DNA of 64,000 nt from Aphrophora alni (taxonomy: Eukaryota; Arthropoda; Insecta; Hemiptera; Aphrophoridae): NCBI GenBank assembly GCA_963513935.1, contig OY740769.1, positions 105,875,762-105,939,761 on the forward strand. Reading direction: 5' to 3'. The number at the start of each line of letters is the position of its first letter. Within the stretch, counting starts at the first letter, position 1. The notes under the pieces were generated by a model, which was not told the DNA's origin, ran no database searches, and worked only from the letters and a program-made list of their open reading frames with translations. Shown piece by piece: positions 34,641-45,724 of the stretch. The position numbers were made by a program, and so were the translations under genes.

Positions 34641-34740
34641 AACAAGAGTTTCCGTCGTGATTTGGCAGAAATTTTCTGTTTGGATGAATGCCAGAATCTG
34701 CCATGGCAAAACTGTAAACATGGAATTGTAACAACTTTAG
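34640..34740 (+). pseudogene. Possible remnant of the next deacetylase exon
   Basis: Two frames read VWMNAR and then, after a one-frame slip, NLPWQNCKHG. In insect group I deacetylases the exon after VYFVTMxQ starts with a W-M-x-N stretch and soon has a PW..KC segment. The similarity is short and the order is all that supports it, so this may be chance. Confidence 0.25.
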
Positions 34741-35161
34741 AATTTATACATCAATGCACTGGTATTACGTTAACACAAATGATATTCAGTTGTGAAGTGA
34801 AGTTAATTTTCATAAAATATAACAAAATATCCATAAATAACACATTTTACTTAATATCTTGAAAAACTGTAAGTTGTACAAGGCATCTTATTTGCATCTT
34901 TGATTGTTTGATTGTTCTTATTTGCATCTTCTTCATTAAAAAGAAAAATATATTCTTCACGTAAACTGATTTTTCGTACACATATTCTGATTTTATCTTC
35001 TCACATAAACATTTTGTATAGAAAATTTCGTTTGGGTTATAAAACAATGTTCAGTCCTTTTACATTGAATTGTCCTTTTTGTAGCATCCTGAGAGTAAAA
35101 AAGAGTGTTTATTTTGCAGACTGATGTCTCACTATCTTAAGTTCTTGACTTGTACTGCAAA

Positions 35162-35752
35162 TGTGGCCCAGCCAAGGAGCCCACCAAACCAAAATCATAA
35201 TAATTATAAATTAGAATGTAATGAAAAGAGAGTTGTGTCCGTCTCCACTTCTTTTGACCAGCTGGAAGCTCCGGCTGGCTGGAGACCGCGTACACTTAGC
35301 CAAATCTTGTCAGGATGGGCCAAGGAGTCGGGTTGGGACGCTAATGAACGCACGCAACGCAAGTGAAATCAAATATTATATTTTATTATATGGCCGAATT
35401 AAAGATTACAGAATTGATTATAATTTATGAAAAAGACATAACGGCAAGGATAAACCTTAAAAATGGCTGAAAAGCATACCGTTGAATTTACTAGCACTTG
35501 GCCTAAAAATGGACTAACCTCGTCCCGTGGCGGTCTTCCGTCTAGCGGCTCTCGGAAAAGACTGTCGGTCGGCTCGCTAGCTCAAGCCCTCCACTCCTCG
35601 TCTCTCACCTCCCCTTCTTCTACGTCATATTGCACTGCTCATCAAAATCGCAAGTGATAATTCATATTTTATTAATTAAAAATCCCTTTTCATTACATTC
35701 TAATTTATAATTATTATGATTTTGGTTTGGTGGGCTCCTTGGCTGGGCCACA
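35162..35752. mobile_element. MITE with about 67-bp TIRs, target duplication CAAA
   Basis: The end beginning TGTGGCCCAGCCAAGGAGCC is repeated inverted at the right, matching for about 67 bp. CAAA flanks both sides (35158-35161 and 35753-35756). The 591-bp element has a GC-richer interior with short open stretches that have no protein features. Confidence 0.85.
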
Positions 35753-35756
35753 CAAA

Positions 35757-36808
35757 AATGTTTCCCAAAAATTGATGAAGACGGACCCTGTGGAACATAC
35801 TACAGTATTAAGAATCGGAGACAAAAGAAAATACAACTAAATTTTGTATTTGCTACACTTCCCTATGTTCTTATCTTTTTGTGTTCAATTTTTATTTTGT
35901 CTTACTTTTAAATTTAATTAATATTTTGGGATATTATTAACCTAACATAAAAATTTAAATGCTGAAAAACACACACAAATTGACACAAAATAAATCAATT
36001 TTAAAAGTAAATTGATGATCTATCCAATGGTGGCGAAGCCAATGTATTATACATAATTATTTATATTTAGGTTTCGCAATCCTAATCACTAAACCGCTTA
36101 GTTCTTAAACTGTAGAACTAACATTGTATAAACTAAATTTAGTTTATTCACAAAGTTCAAAAAGTTTTTTTGACGGTGCCGATATTTAGATTCAAATTTT
36201 GAAATTATTTCAATATTGTAATGTGTAGTCATCCTGAGATCTTTGTAGATTGTTATGGTGGTAATCTTGTTAACTGCATAGAGAAAATATGATTAGACAC
36301 ATTATCTTATGGACGCAAGTTACAACTAAATGTCACATTTTAGTCATGCTATTAAAACTGCAAAAATATTTTATTTTGTTTTTTAATTTCTGATGGAAAA
36401 TAAATCAGTAGTCATTTGAATATACGTATTGCACACTTGTCTTATTGAAATTTAAAATTGCCCATACTCAACTCCTGATATAATGTCAAACTTAAAAGAA
36501 ATGTAGTGTTTTAAGTTTTTTTTTTAAATTGATTTTTTAGAATGTTTTTGTAGTAAGTAGGCTATTTACACAGTTATTGGCAACAATTTATGTTCATTGT
36601 AAAACGTCTACAAAACACAACCTTTGGATAAAAAATTTTTATTTTTAATATTAGTGATTAAAAGTTTTTAAATATTATATAGTTATATGTAAAACATTGT
36701 AGACAACAATTTGTCACTTGTACAAATTTTCCAAAATGCAAAGTTTGAGTTTAAAGTTGATTGAGGCAGGTTTTTTAAAATAAAAATTAGAAAATATTTT
36801 GTTCTATA
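35757..36808. other. Intergenic interval
   Basis: AT-rich. Contains dispersed repeat copy B (36360-36475, inverse of 29305-29420). No gene seen. Confidence 0.45.
36360..36475 (-). repeat. Dispersed repeat, copy B
   Basis: Inverse of 29305-29420: the minus strand reads AATAAGACAAGTGTGCAAT and ACTGATTTATTTTCCATCAG. Confidence 0.55.
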
Positions 36809-37279
36809 CAGGCGAAACTCGTTAATCCGAATATTTGTTTGCTCGAGGCGTTCGGACTATCACAAAGTTCGGATTACTGAGGAAATGCAAAAAAAAACGC
36901 CAGAAATAATTTAAAACAAATTTTATTACTGTACAATAAATTTAAAAACTACAGTACAGTACATAATAAAGTTGTACAATACAATAAATAACTTTGTAAT
37001 ACAATAAATAACTTTACAATAAAAAGTCTTTAATCGTTTTCTGACCTGCTTTTTTGATCGACTTACAAAACGCGTCATCACGCAGTTGACGAAGGGTGAG
37101 GATCTGGTATAGTACCAATAGTGAAATGACCTAACTAGTGTCTCATCTCAACTACATCCTTTACTTTGTTTACGTTTCCGTTGTTGTGACATGGGAATTC
37201 TAAGAAATGGCAACTGAAGGCCGATCGGAGTAGCGCGGCGTTCGGAGTACCGTGCGTGCGGATTAACGAGTTTCGCCTG
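36809..37279. mobile_element. pogo/Tigger-type MITE, 471 bp
   Basis: The terminal inverted repeats match for about 21 bp (CAGGCGAAACTCGTTAATCC and one further base) and the element sits in a TA duplication (36807-36808, 37280-37281). The CAG start and TA target are typical of pogo/Tigger. No transposase fragment was recognised inside. Confidence 0.88.
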
Positions 37280-37554
37280 TAGTATGTAAAATATTATAGG
37301 CAAAAATGAGAGTTGATGTCCCTCTTAAAAAGTTTCTTAAATTCAAACTTTGGTCACAATTGTGATTTTTTGTTTAAATTTTATCCTGTAGCATTTTACA
37401 AGTCTCTAATCAAGGATGTATGGGTTATACTAAGGCATCCCAGAACACAGGAAACATGCTTTTTTCTTTGCTAAGTAAAATAATCAGTGTACAGTCAGAC
37501 AACAAATCCGACAACTCTTACATGAAGTTTTTGATACCATCAAATTATCATATA

Positions 37555-37940
37555 CAGTAGAACCCCTCTAATCCGCCCTCGGGTGGTCCGTTACTCCGGT
37601 TAATCCGACCGTGCTCAAGCTCGTGATATTGTGGCTATATGGCCCGTCTGGCGCCATTCTTTCCGGTTTGTTATCGCTTTCCCGCTTCAGTGCTGTGTCA
37701 TCCCGCTTCAGTGCTGTGACATCTCTTGTTGTTTCTATTGATTTGCTATAGCACTTGCAAAGTTTATATATAGACTTTATTATATAGACTTTTGAAAGTT
37801 TATATATCACTTATTTCACTTTTAAAAAAATCTCTTTATATAATATGTAATAAATATTGACTTTTTCGGATAATACGACCTTTTTTGCGTTCCGACCATG
37901 CCCCCAGTCCCGAAGGTGACGGATTTGAGGGGTTCTACTG
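37555..37940. mobile_element. pogo/Tigger-type MITE, 386 bp
   Basis: Inverted ends CAGTAGAACCCCTC.AATCCG flanked by TA (37553-37554 and 37941-37942). The outer ten bases, CAGTAGAACC, are shared with the element at 53430-53962, so the two probably used related transposases. No coding capacity. Confidence 0.88.
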
Positions 37941-39289
37941 TACACCTTTACTATATATACAAGGAAACAAAACTAAAATAAAATACTGATCAAACATCTG
38001 TTAAGCTGGCCAGACAGGACCAATTTTCTTATTCTTGATATTCATCTATTACCGTAAGCCGTAAGGTAAAACTGACTCGGATCAAAATGACTAAAAGAAC
38101 ATAAAATGACTGTTTTATGAAAGACAGATATGGGGGAATTTATAAGTAAAATAAAAGAAAAGTATTAATTCAATGTTGTTGAATAAGATGAACAAAACCT
38201 TGGCTTGCGTCCAGCAGTATAAATTTTATCCATATAAAGTTGAATGTTTTAATAAAAGAATTCAACTTTCATAATCCTGCTAGCAGTTTTCTTTTTCAAA
38301 TATAAATAAGAGAAAGCAGAAACATTGACCTGAATAAAATTATATTGGAAGCAAGCTTTTCTGTAACAAAGATATCGTGATTGTGCAATAAAATTTAATG
38401 ACAAATCTGGCAATAAATTTCACTTGTTCACTGCTCAATTGAATTATCTAAGAAACATATCACAATTTAATATTCTACAAATGGAACAATTGCACTTAAA
38501 CAAACATTACAATAAATGGTATATCTGGTATTGTATAATTTATGAGTTTTGTAGAGAAAATGTTGAGAAAATGTAAAAACAGTTAGAGAAAATGTTGAGA
38601 TATAGGATCAAATAAATAGTTTTCTGGAGTTTATTCTAAAACAAAACTCAATAGTATTGTCAAATGAAAATAAAACTTTTTTTCCTTAATAAGTTGACAA
38701 CATAAAATATTTTATTTATAAAAAATTGTTTTTATAATTTCATTATACAACTATTGTCATATATATTTCAGATTTGGTTGTGTACAAATTCCTCTATTAT
38801 TGAAGTAGATAACTGTTTGCTACTTAAATTAGCAATATTGTTGAGTAGGCAATAATTAATTTCATTTTAATTTACTCAGTTCATGATAGCAGCTGTAAAA
38901 CGTCATCATATAAATTGTAATCAAATTAATATTTCAGTCTGAATTTGAATTGTTTTCAATACAATGGATGGGAAGAATAGAATAGAACTTTAATGAATCT
39001 AACATTGCACAAACACATGTGTGCACACAATTACAGTGTTACAACATAAATTATTTATTTCCATAATACGAGAAACAAGCAGCTCCTATTAAAAACATCT
39101 TATTCTACAACAAATATGTGGTCAAATAAAAGTATATTTTAAAAAATAAACAAATATATTACATTAACATCTTGCGGTTTTATTAGTATTCAAAGTATAA
39201 AAATTCTTTCACTAACATAATATAATTTTCTTTTATTAGTTTTCTATTTAACTTAATAATAATAGTTGTGTAATATAGTATAATCCTAT

Positions 39290-39435
39290 AGTGAGTATTG
39301 GCACAGCAATCCCGAGGGAACTACCTGGATCTACACATTTTTAATGTAGTCTTGGGTTAGATTCCCCTCTCTTACATCTTTCCTATCAGGTCTCTCTTGA
39401 TCTTTTCCAGCCCTGATAATATTAGAGTCGATGGC
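39290..39435 (+). repeat. tRNA-derived SINE-like element, copy A
   Basis: TTGGCACAGCAATC (39299-39312) fits a polymerase III A box and GGGTTAGATTCC (39354-39365) fits a B box, at a normal spacing of about 55 bases. A related copy lies inverted at 30355-30500. This pattern fits a tRNA-derived SINE; the tail and target duplication were not resolved. Confidence 0.55.
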
Positions 39436-39654
39436 TAAAGGTGTTTATTTCATATTCTTTTCTTGATTTTTTATAAATTTATGACAGTAAGATTCTTCGT
39501 CTTTGAAAAACAAAGGCAGATTAAATATACTATAACAGTAAATACCATTTCTAAAATATTGAATATTTAAATCAGGCTTCACATATTTTAAATAGAAAAT
39601 GTATTATTTTAAAAGTTAACTTTTAATGTAAATTAGAATGAAGATATAAAACAT

Positions 39655-39905
39655 GTTTAAATTTTGTATGGATAGGAGACAAAGGCTTATCTTGGAAAGT
39701 GGGCCTTGGTATTCCTAATAGTACACAAATAGGACAACATACAAAAAAACACTAAAGTTCTGAAATATTTAGTAAACATTGTTCACTTTCTCAATCAGTA
39801 GAGTTCTTTTTATTTCTCTATTTGTGTACTATTAGGTACTTACCAAGGAAAACTTTCCAGAGTAACCCTGTATCGCCTATCCATACAAAATCTAAACTAA
39901 TGGGC
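39655..39905. mobile_element. Foldback/MITE-like inverted repeat
   Basis: A left arm with TTTTGTATGGATAGG, GGAAAGT, CCTTGGTA and CCTAATAGTACACAAATAG pairs with its inverse at about 39815-39905. The arms are about 85 bp and the loop about 75 bp. No coding frame. Confidence 0.65.
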
Positions 39906-40269
39906 TAAGTGCCCTATTAAACTCTAACCTGAAATAATACATATGTAACTAATGTAATAAGATACCAAGTTACATTTTTTTACATTAACATATTTACTGT
40001 AAGTCCATTATACTAATGAAGACCCAACGAATAGTAAAATTTATCCTATGTATCAAATAAATTTTTCCTGTTTGAAATATTTTTTTAAAAAAGTGTTTGA
40101 GGTTTTTAGATTAAAAATTACTTTTTTTTATCAAAAACTCTTTTATTTGTGTCGGAGCTGAGTTTAGGTTTAGACTAAGGATAGAGGTACTATCGTTTAG
40201 GTATCAGAAGGATTTCAAAATATATGTATTCAGTAAGAAATGACGTGGTAAGAATTTTTTTTTTTTAAT

Positions 40270-40730
40270 TGTCCCGCGGGGATCAGCCCTCAGACAACGA
40301 AGGAGGTAGAGTGTGTCGAGATCAGCCGACAGACCACAGAGGTTACACTCGTCCCAAGGGGATCAGCCATCAGACAACGAAAGGGGTATCCATGCTGCCG
40401 GTATCAGCCAACAAACCATGGTAGGAAAGACATTAAGGAACAATAAAGACAAAAAAAGAAATTAGGTAACAAGAGGAGCGAGAGAGAGAGGAGTGCTCCA
40501 GTTGACTCTGTGAAACAGAATGATTTTGAAATCGATACGGCTTGTATTTATAGGTTGCAATTCAACCTAGTGTGTGTGCATGTCCCCACTCTGCACGGCC
40601 TTGAGTAATTCAGTGTTTCTCCCTCTCTGCTTGTTATTTATTTACAAGCCTAGAATGTTACAAATGTATACAATTAGATTTACATACAACAATTTAGCGT
40701 AACGATAAAAAGGGGTAGCGTGTCGCTACA
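40270..40730 (-). mobile_element. Candidate solo LTR
   Basis: A 461-bp block richer in GC than its flanks. On the minus strand it begins TGTAGCGACACGCTACC and ends GCGGGACA, the TG...CA form of LTRs, with an exact TATAAATA at 40552-40545. Three to four degenerate copies of a unit with GGGATCAGCC and CAGACAACGAA occupy the left part (40280-40430). No target duplication fits these exact ends; moving the ends one base inward would give AATT on both sides. No internal retroelement region is nearby. Confidence 0.5.
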
Positions 40731-41235
40731 ATTTGTAATTATAAAATTGTGTATTTTAAAAAAAATTATAAATTTGGGAATTGCTGGATGAATAGAGATG
40801 CACACAATCAGTTACTGCTAGTTATTGTAGAACATAAAAGTGTTTTTTTAATCTAAATGGTCACCATTTTGCAGTTTACCAACTGATTTTTCTGATTAAC
40901 AGTCTTGTGTTAATTATAAAGTTGAGTCTACATAATAAATTTCCAAAAAGGGTGAAACTTTACTGTATGTATTTGTAAAAAAAAATAAAAATCATGATCA
41001 GAAAGTGGCAAGACAAGAGATGTTCTTATACATTTAAACTGACCATAAAAATGAAACATCAGATGTGACAAACAAAAGAAGTCAAGTTATCCAAAAAAAA
41101 ACTTCTACCTATTGTGCAATACTTGGCATTGATCGAAAAGATCAATTGATAACCCCTAACCCATGTGAGCAGAAAACAATTCGATGGTAAAAAAAATCGT
41201 ACATTCATATTAACAGAAAAACATTCATAATAATC

Positions 41236-41520
41236 ATGCTTTATAATGCTTTTATATTGCATAAAAATTGTTTTGATGGAGAGAAAATGACCCTGTATGA
41301 TTTTAGGCTAATTATTATCCAGCAGCTGTTTAGCCCTAGGAACGCATTTAAAGGAGCACTTTTACAACTAAATGTCAATGAACCCAATGGAAGGATTTTG
41401 CAAAAGAAGTACAATGAATCTTGTAAATCAAAAACTACAAAACAAGGGTTATCCAATGTGGTATATGAAGGACATCCAGGTTTCTGTTTTTCTCTATACT
41501 TCAAGGAGTTTCAGAAGTAG
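41236..41520 (+). pseudogene. piggyBac-type transposase C-terminal remnant
   Basis: 94 codons beginning MLYNAFILHKN, then MTLYDFRLIIIQQLF, then a tail with one Cys, GHPGFCF and a closing YFKEFQK. piggyBac transposases have a NAYILY segment, then a DFRL..L..L helix, then a Cys-rich C-terminal finger ending near C-F-x-x-Y-H. The helix matches well, while most of the finger cysteines are gone. No DDE domain was found upstream, so this is an isolated relic. Confidence 0.6.
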
Positions 41521-41885
41521 ACCACAACTCAATCCCTAAAGGAAAGATTGAAGGAACTGTTATTATATTGACCTAGGATTTTTTATTTTTCCAGTTGTAA
41601 ATTCATAATTTAGTTAGTTCATTAACTATAAAAAAATCAGAACAGCTGTATATTTCAGTATTTGACTTAGAAAGACGATCATCCCCTCTTTTTAAAGGTG
41701 TTTACCAAAGCTATCTATGAAACATAAAAAATACAGTGTTAAAAAAATATGTGAAATATGATTTTTCGAAATTTTATTTACGAAGTATGTTTATTATTTA
41801 ATATTCTGACTCGCCAGATAATAAAATGAAAATTTAAAAAAGTGTTAATAGACATTTAGTTTGTGTGCCTACCATTTACTATTAA

Positions 41886-42724
41886 CCCTTAGCACGCGTA
41901 TGACGAGATTTCACGTAACCCTCAACTTGACCGGTAACGCGTATGATGGGATATCTCGATTCAACACTATTTGACTTCTGCAGGCATTTTTAATTCGTTT
42001 AAAGTCCAATAGAGTGCTGGGAAATGTCCTATTGGTATATTGTGACACTCCCACTACGGTATTTGTTCTCGATCACCTGTCGTTGGTCTTTATTTGGTTG
42101 TTATAGCAACCATGCACCATTTTGTGTTCTGCCCCAGCGCGTATAACGTGATTTCTCGTCTCAGTAAGCTACGACGGTCGGTCAGTTGTGAAATGTTTTG
42201 TGTCAGTGTTATAACCGCTATAGCTGTTCATTGTTGATTTGTTTAGGCCGTATTATTGTTTCTATGTATATTTAGTCTATATCAGTAATTATTTTGATGT
42301 CCTGAATGTAGATAATTATTATGAGCAGTAGAAAGATATTTTTGATACGGTATGTTGATTTTTCTCAAAATCTTCTTTTTTTTTGTAAAATTTACTTGTT
42401 TGATGAAATTCAGGTTATTTTGAATTAAATAGTAGGCCTACTTTTATAAAAAAAAATTAATATGATTTGTTTGTAAATATAAAATAAATATATAATCTGT
42501 TTCATAGGGCGGTCAAAAATGTGAAATTAATTATTTTTTCTCGTTTTAATCTGTAAAAATTTTTTTTTTTTAATTTTTAAAGCCCATCTACATTTTTTTT
42601 TTACTAAATATATCTGTAAGAACCCAAAATCAAATAGAACTATAAACAATTACAAAAAAAAAAATTTTTCCCTAATAGCACGTTATGAGTAAATAGCCTA
42701 AATTGTTATTAAGCGTGCTAAGGG
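41886..42724. mobile_element. piggyBac-like MITE
   Basis: CCCTTAGCACGC at the left is inverted as GCGTGCTAAGGG at the right, and TTAA flanks both (41882-41885 and 42725-42728): the diagnostic piggyBac signature. The 839-bp interior has no transposase frame. Further in, GCGTATGA and CGCGTATAACGTGATTTCTCG-like motifs recur. Confidence 0.92.
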
Positions 42725-43146
42725 TTAAAACGTTATAACTTTAAAAATCCAATTTAGAATATTCACTTTTACAGTATTATAGTTTACCCAAGAAGAAAGG
42801 TATGAATGCCTTTTTCACTTAGATAGGTATATTTTTATCGTCTAAACCTGTTACTCTAAAATCATTGTTACTAGGAAGTATTTTTTCTTAGTAATAAATT
42901 AGTATCAATATTTTTTTATTAAACTATCTGAAATAACTATTTTTTTAAAGTTTTAAAGCAATTTTACCCTCTTGGAATTCTCAGTGATTAACTTAAAGTT
43001 ATGTGACCTTTACTCAAGGTTACCCTTGGATTGTCTTATCAGTAAACAACCTGTCTCTTCACTGTGTTCCAGTGTTCAGTGACCATCTTTCTGAGTGTTA
43101 GTGTTTTACATTTAACTAGTCTTTAAAGTTGTATTTGAAGTGAACA

Positions 43147-44986
43147 ATGGAGCTGATGAAACATGAGATACTTGTTCTACTAATAATGTATAGATTTGGG
43201 GATGAGTTCGATCTTACCAAGAAGTAACTTACATATTTAACAATACTTTTCCAAATCAACCTTCTATACCAAAATCAACAATTTGTTTAGAATTGTACAG
43301 CTTTTTGAAGAAACAAGATCAGTAAAAGATTGCGTCCGATCTGTAACAAGAAAGAATGCTATTGATGAGGAGACATCTTTAAACATGTTACAGTCTTTCA
43401 TAGATGATCTCCATTCTTCTGTTAGTAAAGTAGCAAATGATCTTCATATTAGTTACCAGTCTATTCACAACATTTTGAAAGCTAATCAATTCATCCATTC
43501 AAAGTTAATCTTGTTCATGAACTCGATGAGCATGACTTCGACATGCGTGTGGAATACTGTGACATTTGATAGCCAAACTACTAAGGAACAAACTAGTGAT
43601 GTGCGAGTTCGAATTAAAATACTCGGTGATTCCGAGTATCAAAATCCTCGGAAGAGTCCGAGTATTAAAATCCTCGGTTTCGAATTAAAATACTCGGTCA
43701 AAATCCTCGTAACTAGGAACGAGGAGGAGGTAATGTGCGAGTCATAGCGAGTATCCTCGGTGTGCGAGTATCCTCGGACAAAGATATTCGTTAGTGTTGT
43801 GTCAATTCCAAACAAAATACTCGGTGTTTCTACTTTGGTTACATTTGTTTCTAAGCTGATTTTTCACTACACATTAATTAAACATTACGATTTTGAGTTA
43901 TAATGATTTAGATTCGGTAACAAGTTCAATTTAAAATAACAATAATATTAATTTATTTCCACATTAACAAAAAGTAAATTAAATTATTATTTAATTGTTA
44001 TTACTTATATTTAAATAAATATTTATAGGTTACCATCTTTATAAAAAATATAGTAAATTAACTTATTTTAAATAATAACTAAATTATTAATGTTGGTAAT
44101 AATTGTACTTACGTTTAATTACTGAATTTGTGTCGAGGCAGGATAACATTTAATTACGTATTACAAGTGTCAATCACATATTGTTTTAAAAAATAAATAG
44201 GCTACTTGGTGGATCAGTCTAACAGAAATATAACACACACACACATAATGCGCATAATCATTCTGCGCAGATACTCGATGTCGAATTAATAATACGAGTA
44301 TTGAAATAATTCGAAGCCGAGTATTGCGAGTATCTATTTCACCCGAGTATCAACATCGCTAGAACAAACAGTTTATTTCTTTAACAGTGTTTTCTGATGA
44401 GGCAATGTTCATGATCAATGGTAATGTGATGAAGCCATATTGCCAATTTTGGAGTGACTCGAACCTACAGTGGACCAAGAAGCCCACATGTAGCGTCTTG
44501 AAAAAGTTAATGTATTTGGTAATAGCACTGTTGGCCCATTCATAATTGAAGGTAACTTAAATGGAAACTATTATCATGACATATTGGTAAACAGGATTGC
44601 TACAGAGGTTCAATGCATTGCTGCACCGAATTTTAATGTGTGGTTTCAGCAAGATTGTGTAGTTGCTTATCACTACGCTATACAATTATGCGCTCTTTTA
44701 CATGAAAAGATGGATCGTAGGATAGAATGGCCAGCACGTTCGCCAGAATTTTCACCATTAGATTTCTTTTTATGTGGTCATTTAAAAGACAAGGCAAGGT
44801 TATAAAACTAAACCGGTAAACATTGGTGATTTAAGGAACCGTATTATTCAAGAAGCTGCAATGATTACACCTGATATGCTCCAGAATGCTCTGGGGTCCT
44901 ACACTACTACAGATTACCCAATCGCTGAGCAGTTCGAGCATTTGTTAAAAGTAATCCATACTTCGTTATTCTGTCAAAGATCTTGA
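43147..44986 (+). pseudogene. mariner-like DDE transposase, split by a hAT MITE
   Basis: Begins MELMKHEILVLL at 43147 and continues across frameshifts with FPNQPSIPKS, an LFEETRSVKD helix-turn-helix piece, DEETSLNMLQSFIDD and KVANDLHISYQSIHNILK. After the 768-bp insertion it resumes with a degraded SDEAMFMING box, then GPFIIEGNLNGNYYHD, FNVWFQQDC, WPARSPEFSPLDFFLCGHLK and a C-terminus ending near 44986. This is the insect transposase type annotated as DDE_3 (Tc1/mariner-like). The QQDG..PHY catalytic segment reads QQDCVVAYHY, and stops and frameshifts are frequent, so it is inactive. Confidence 0.82.
43594..44361. mobile_element. hAT-type MITE inside the mariner-like transposase
   Basis: The ends TAGTGATGT and, inverted, TAGCGATGT are flanked by an exact 8-bp duplication GAACAAAC (43586-43593 and 44362-44369). 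Both subterminal regions carry multiple ACTCGG/CCGAGTAT motifs, which are typical of transposase binding sites near hAT ends (inference). 768 bp, non-coding. Confidence 0.92.
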
Positions 44987-45487
44987 TTTCAAAATAAAGC
45001 AACTATTTCGTTTTACTTTCTGCACACTGCTTCAGCTGTAAAAGATACATGACAAATCGTTATTTCATTTCAACTGTACAATGACTTGTGAATATTAAAA
45101 TTACATTTTTATACTTATAACTTATAACTATTTAACAAGAAATTACAGGCACACAAATTAAACGTCTATTAACATATGGTTTCATCTGGAAACATAGGAT
45201 ATCAAATAATAAACATACCTTTACATTTGAAATTTAAAAGAAATAATATTTCATAATTCTTTGGAACACCCTGTATTTATCAAAACATTTTTTTCACATA
45301 TTGTAGATATCAGATACCTTTAAAATGAGGGACTGATCGTCTTTCTATGTTAAATAGCATTTAAAATATACAGCCATTCTGACACTTTTTTGACACCCTA
45401 AATATTTAGTTTTAGATGAAATTATAATATTTTCAAAAAAGAAAATCTCCTGGGAATAGACCATGGTAAAGTAGGTCAGCAGTAAAT

Positions 45488-45724
45488 GTGTTAAAAGAAG
45501 AAAAACTTGTTGAACTGGTATGCAATAACAAATATGATAAATCAGCCATATTTAAAATCATTAGAGCACAAAGGAAGACAAACATGTTGAACTGGTATGC
45601 AGTACCTAATGTAGTAAATCAACCTTATTTCACAATCATTATAGATTAAAGGAAAAAAAAACTAGGACTGGTTAGTGATAACAAATGTGGTAGATCACAA
45701 ATATTTATAATCATTCGAGCTTAA
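45488..45724 (+). repeat. Tandem array of about 80-bp units, left part
   Basis: Three imperfect units, each containing GAACTGGTATGCAATA or similar, AAATCAGCC and AATCATTATAGCTTAAAGG. The array stops at a TTAA (45721-45724) and resumes at 47118. Confidence 0.85.

Larger units (their letters stand above)
37943..40269. other. Intergenic interval with two repeats
   Basis: No gene seen. Holds the SINE-like copy at 39290-39435 and the foldback structure at 39655-39905. Confidence 0.45.
41625..45400 (+). mobile_element. mariner-like (DDE_3-type) element with long TIRs and two nested insertions
   Basis: About 240 bp at the left (41640-41880) are repeated inverted at the right (45130-45385). Shared landmarks are GGCTGTATATTT-like ends, AGAAAGACGATCA, GTATGTTTATTATTT and TGTTAATAGAC(A/G)TTTA. 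Between them lies a decayed DDE transposase. Inside the element, a piggyBac MITE (41886-42724) and a hAT MITE (43594-44361) have inserted with perfect target duplications. Removing both leaves about 2.2 kb. Outer boundaries are approximate. Confidence 0.8.
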
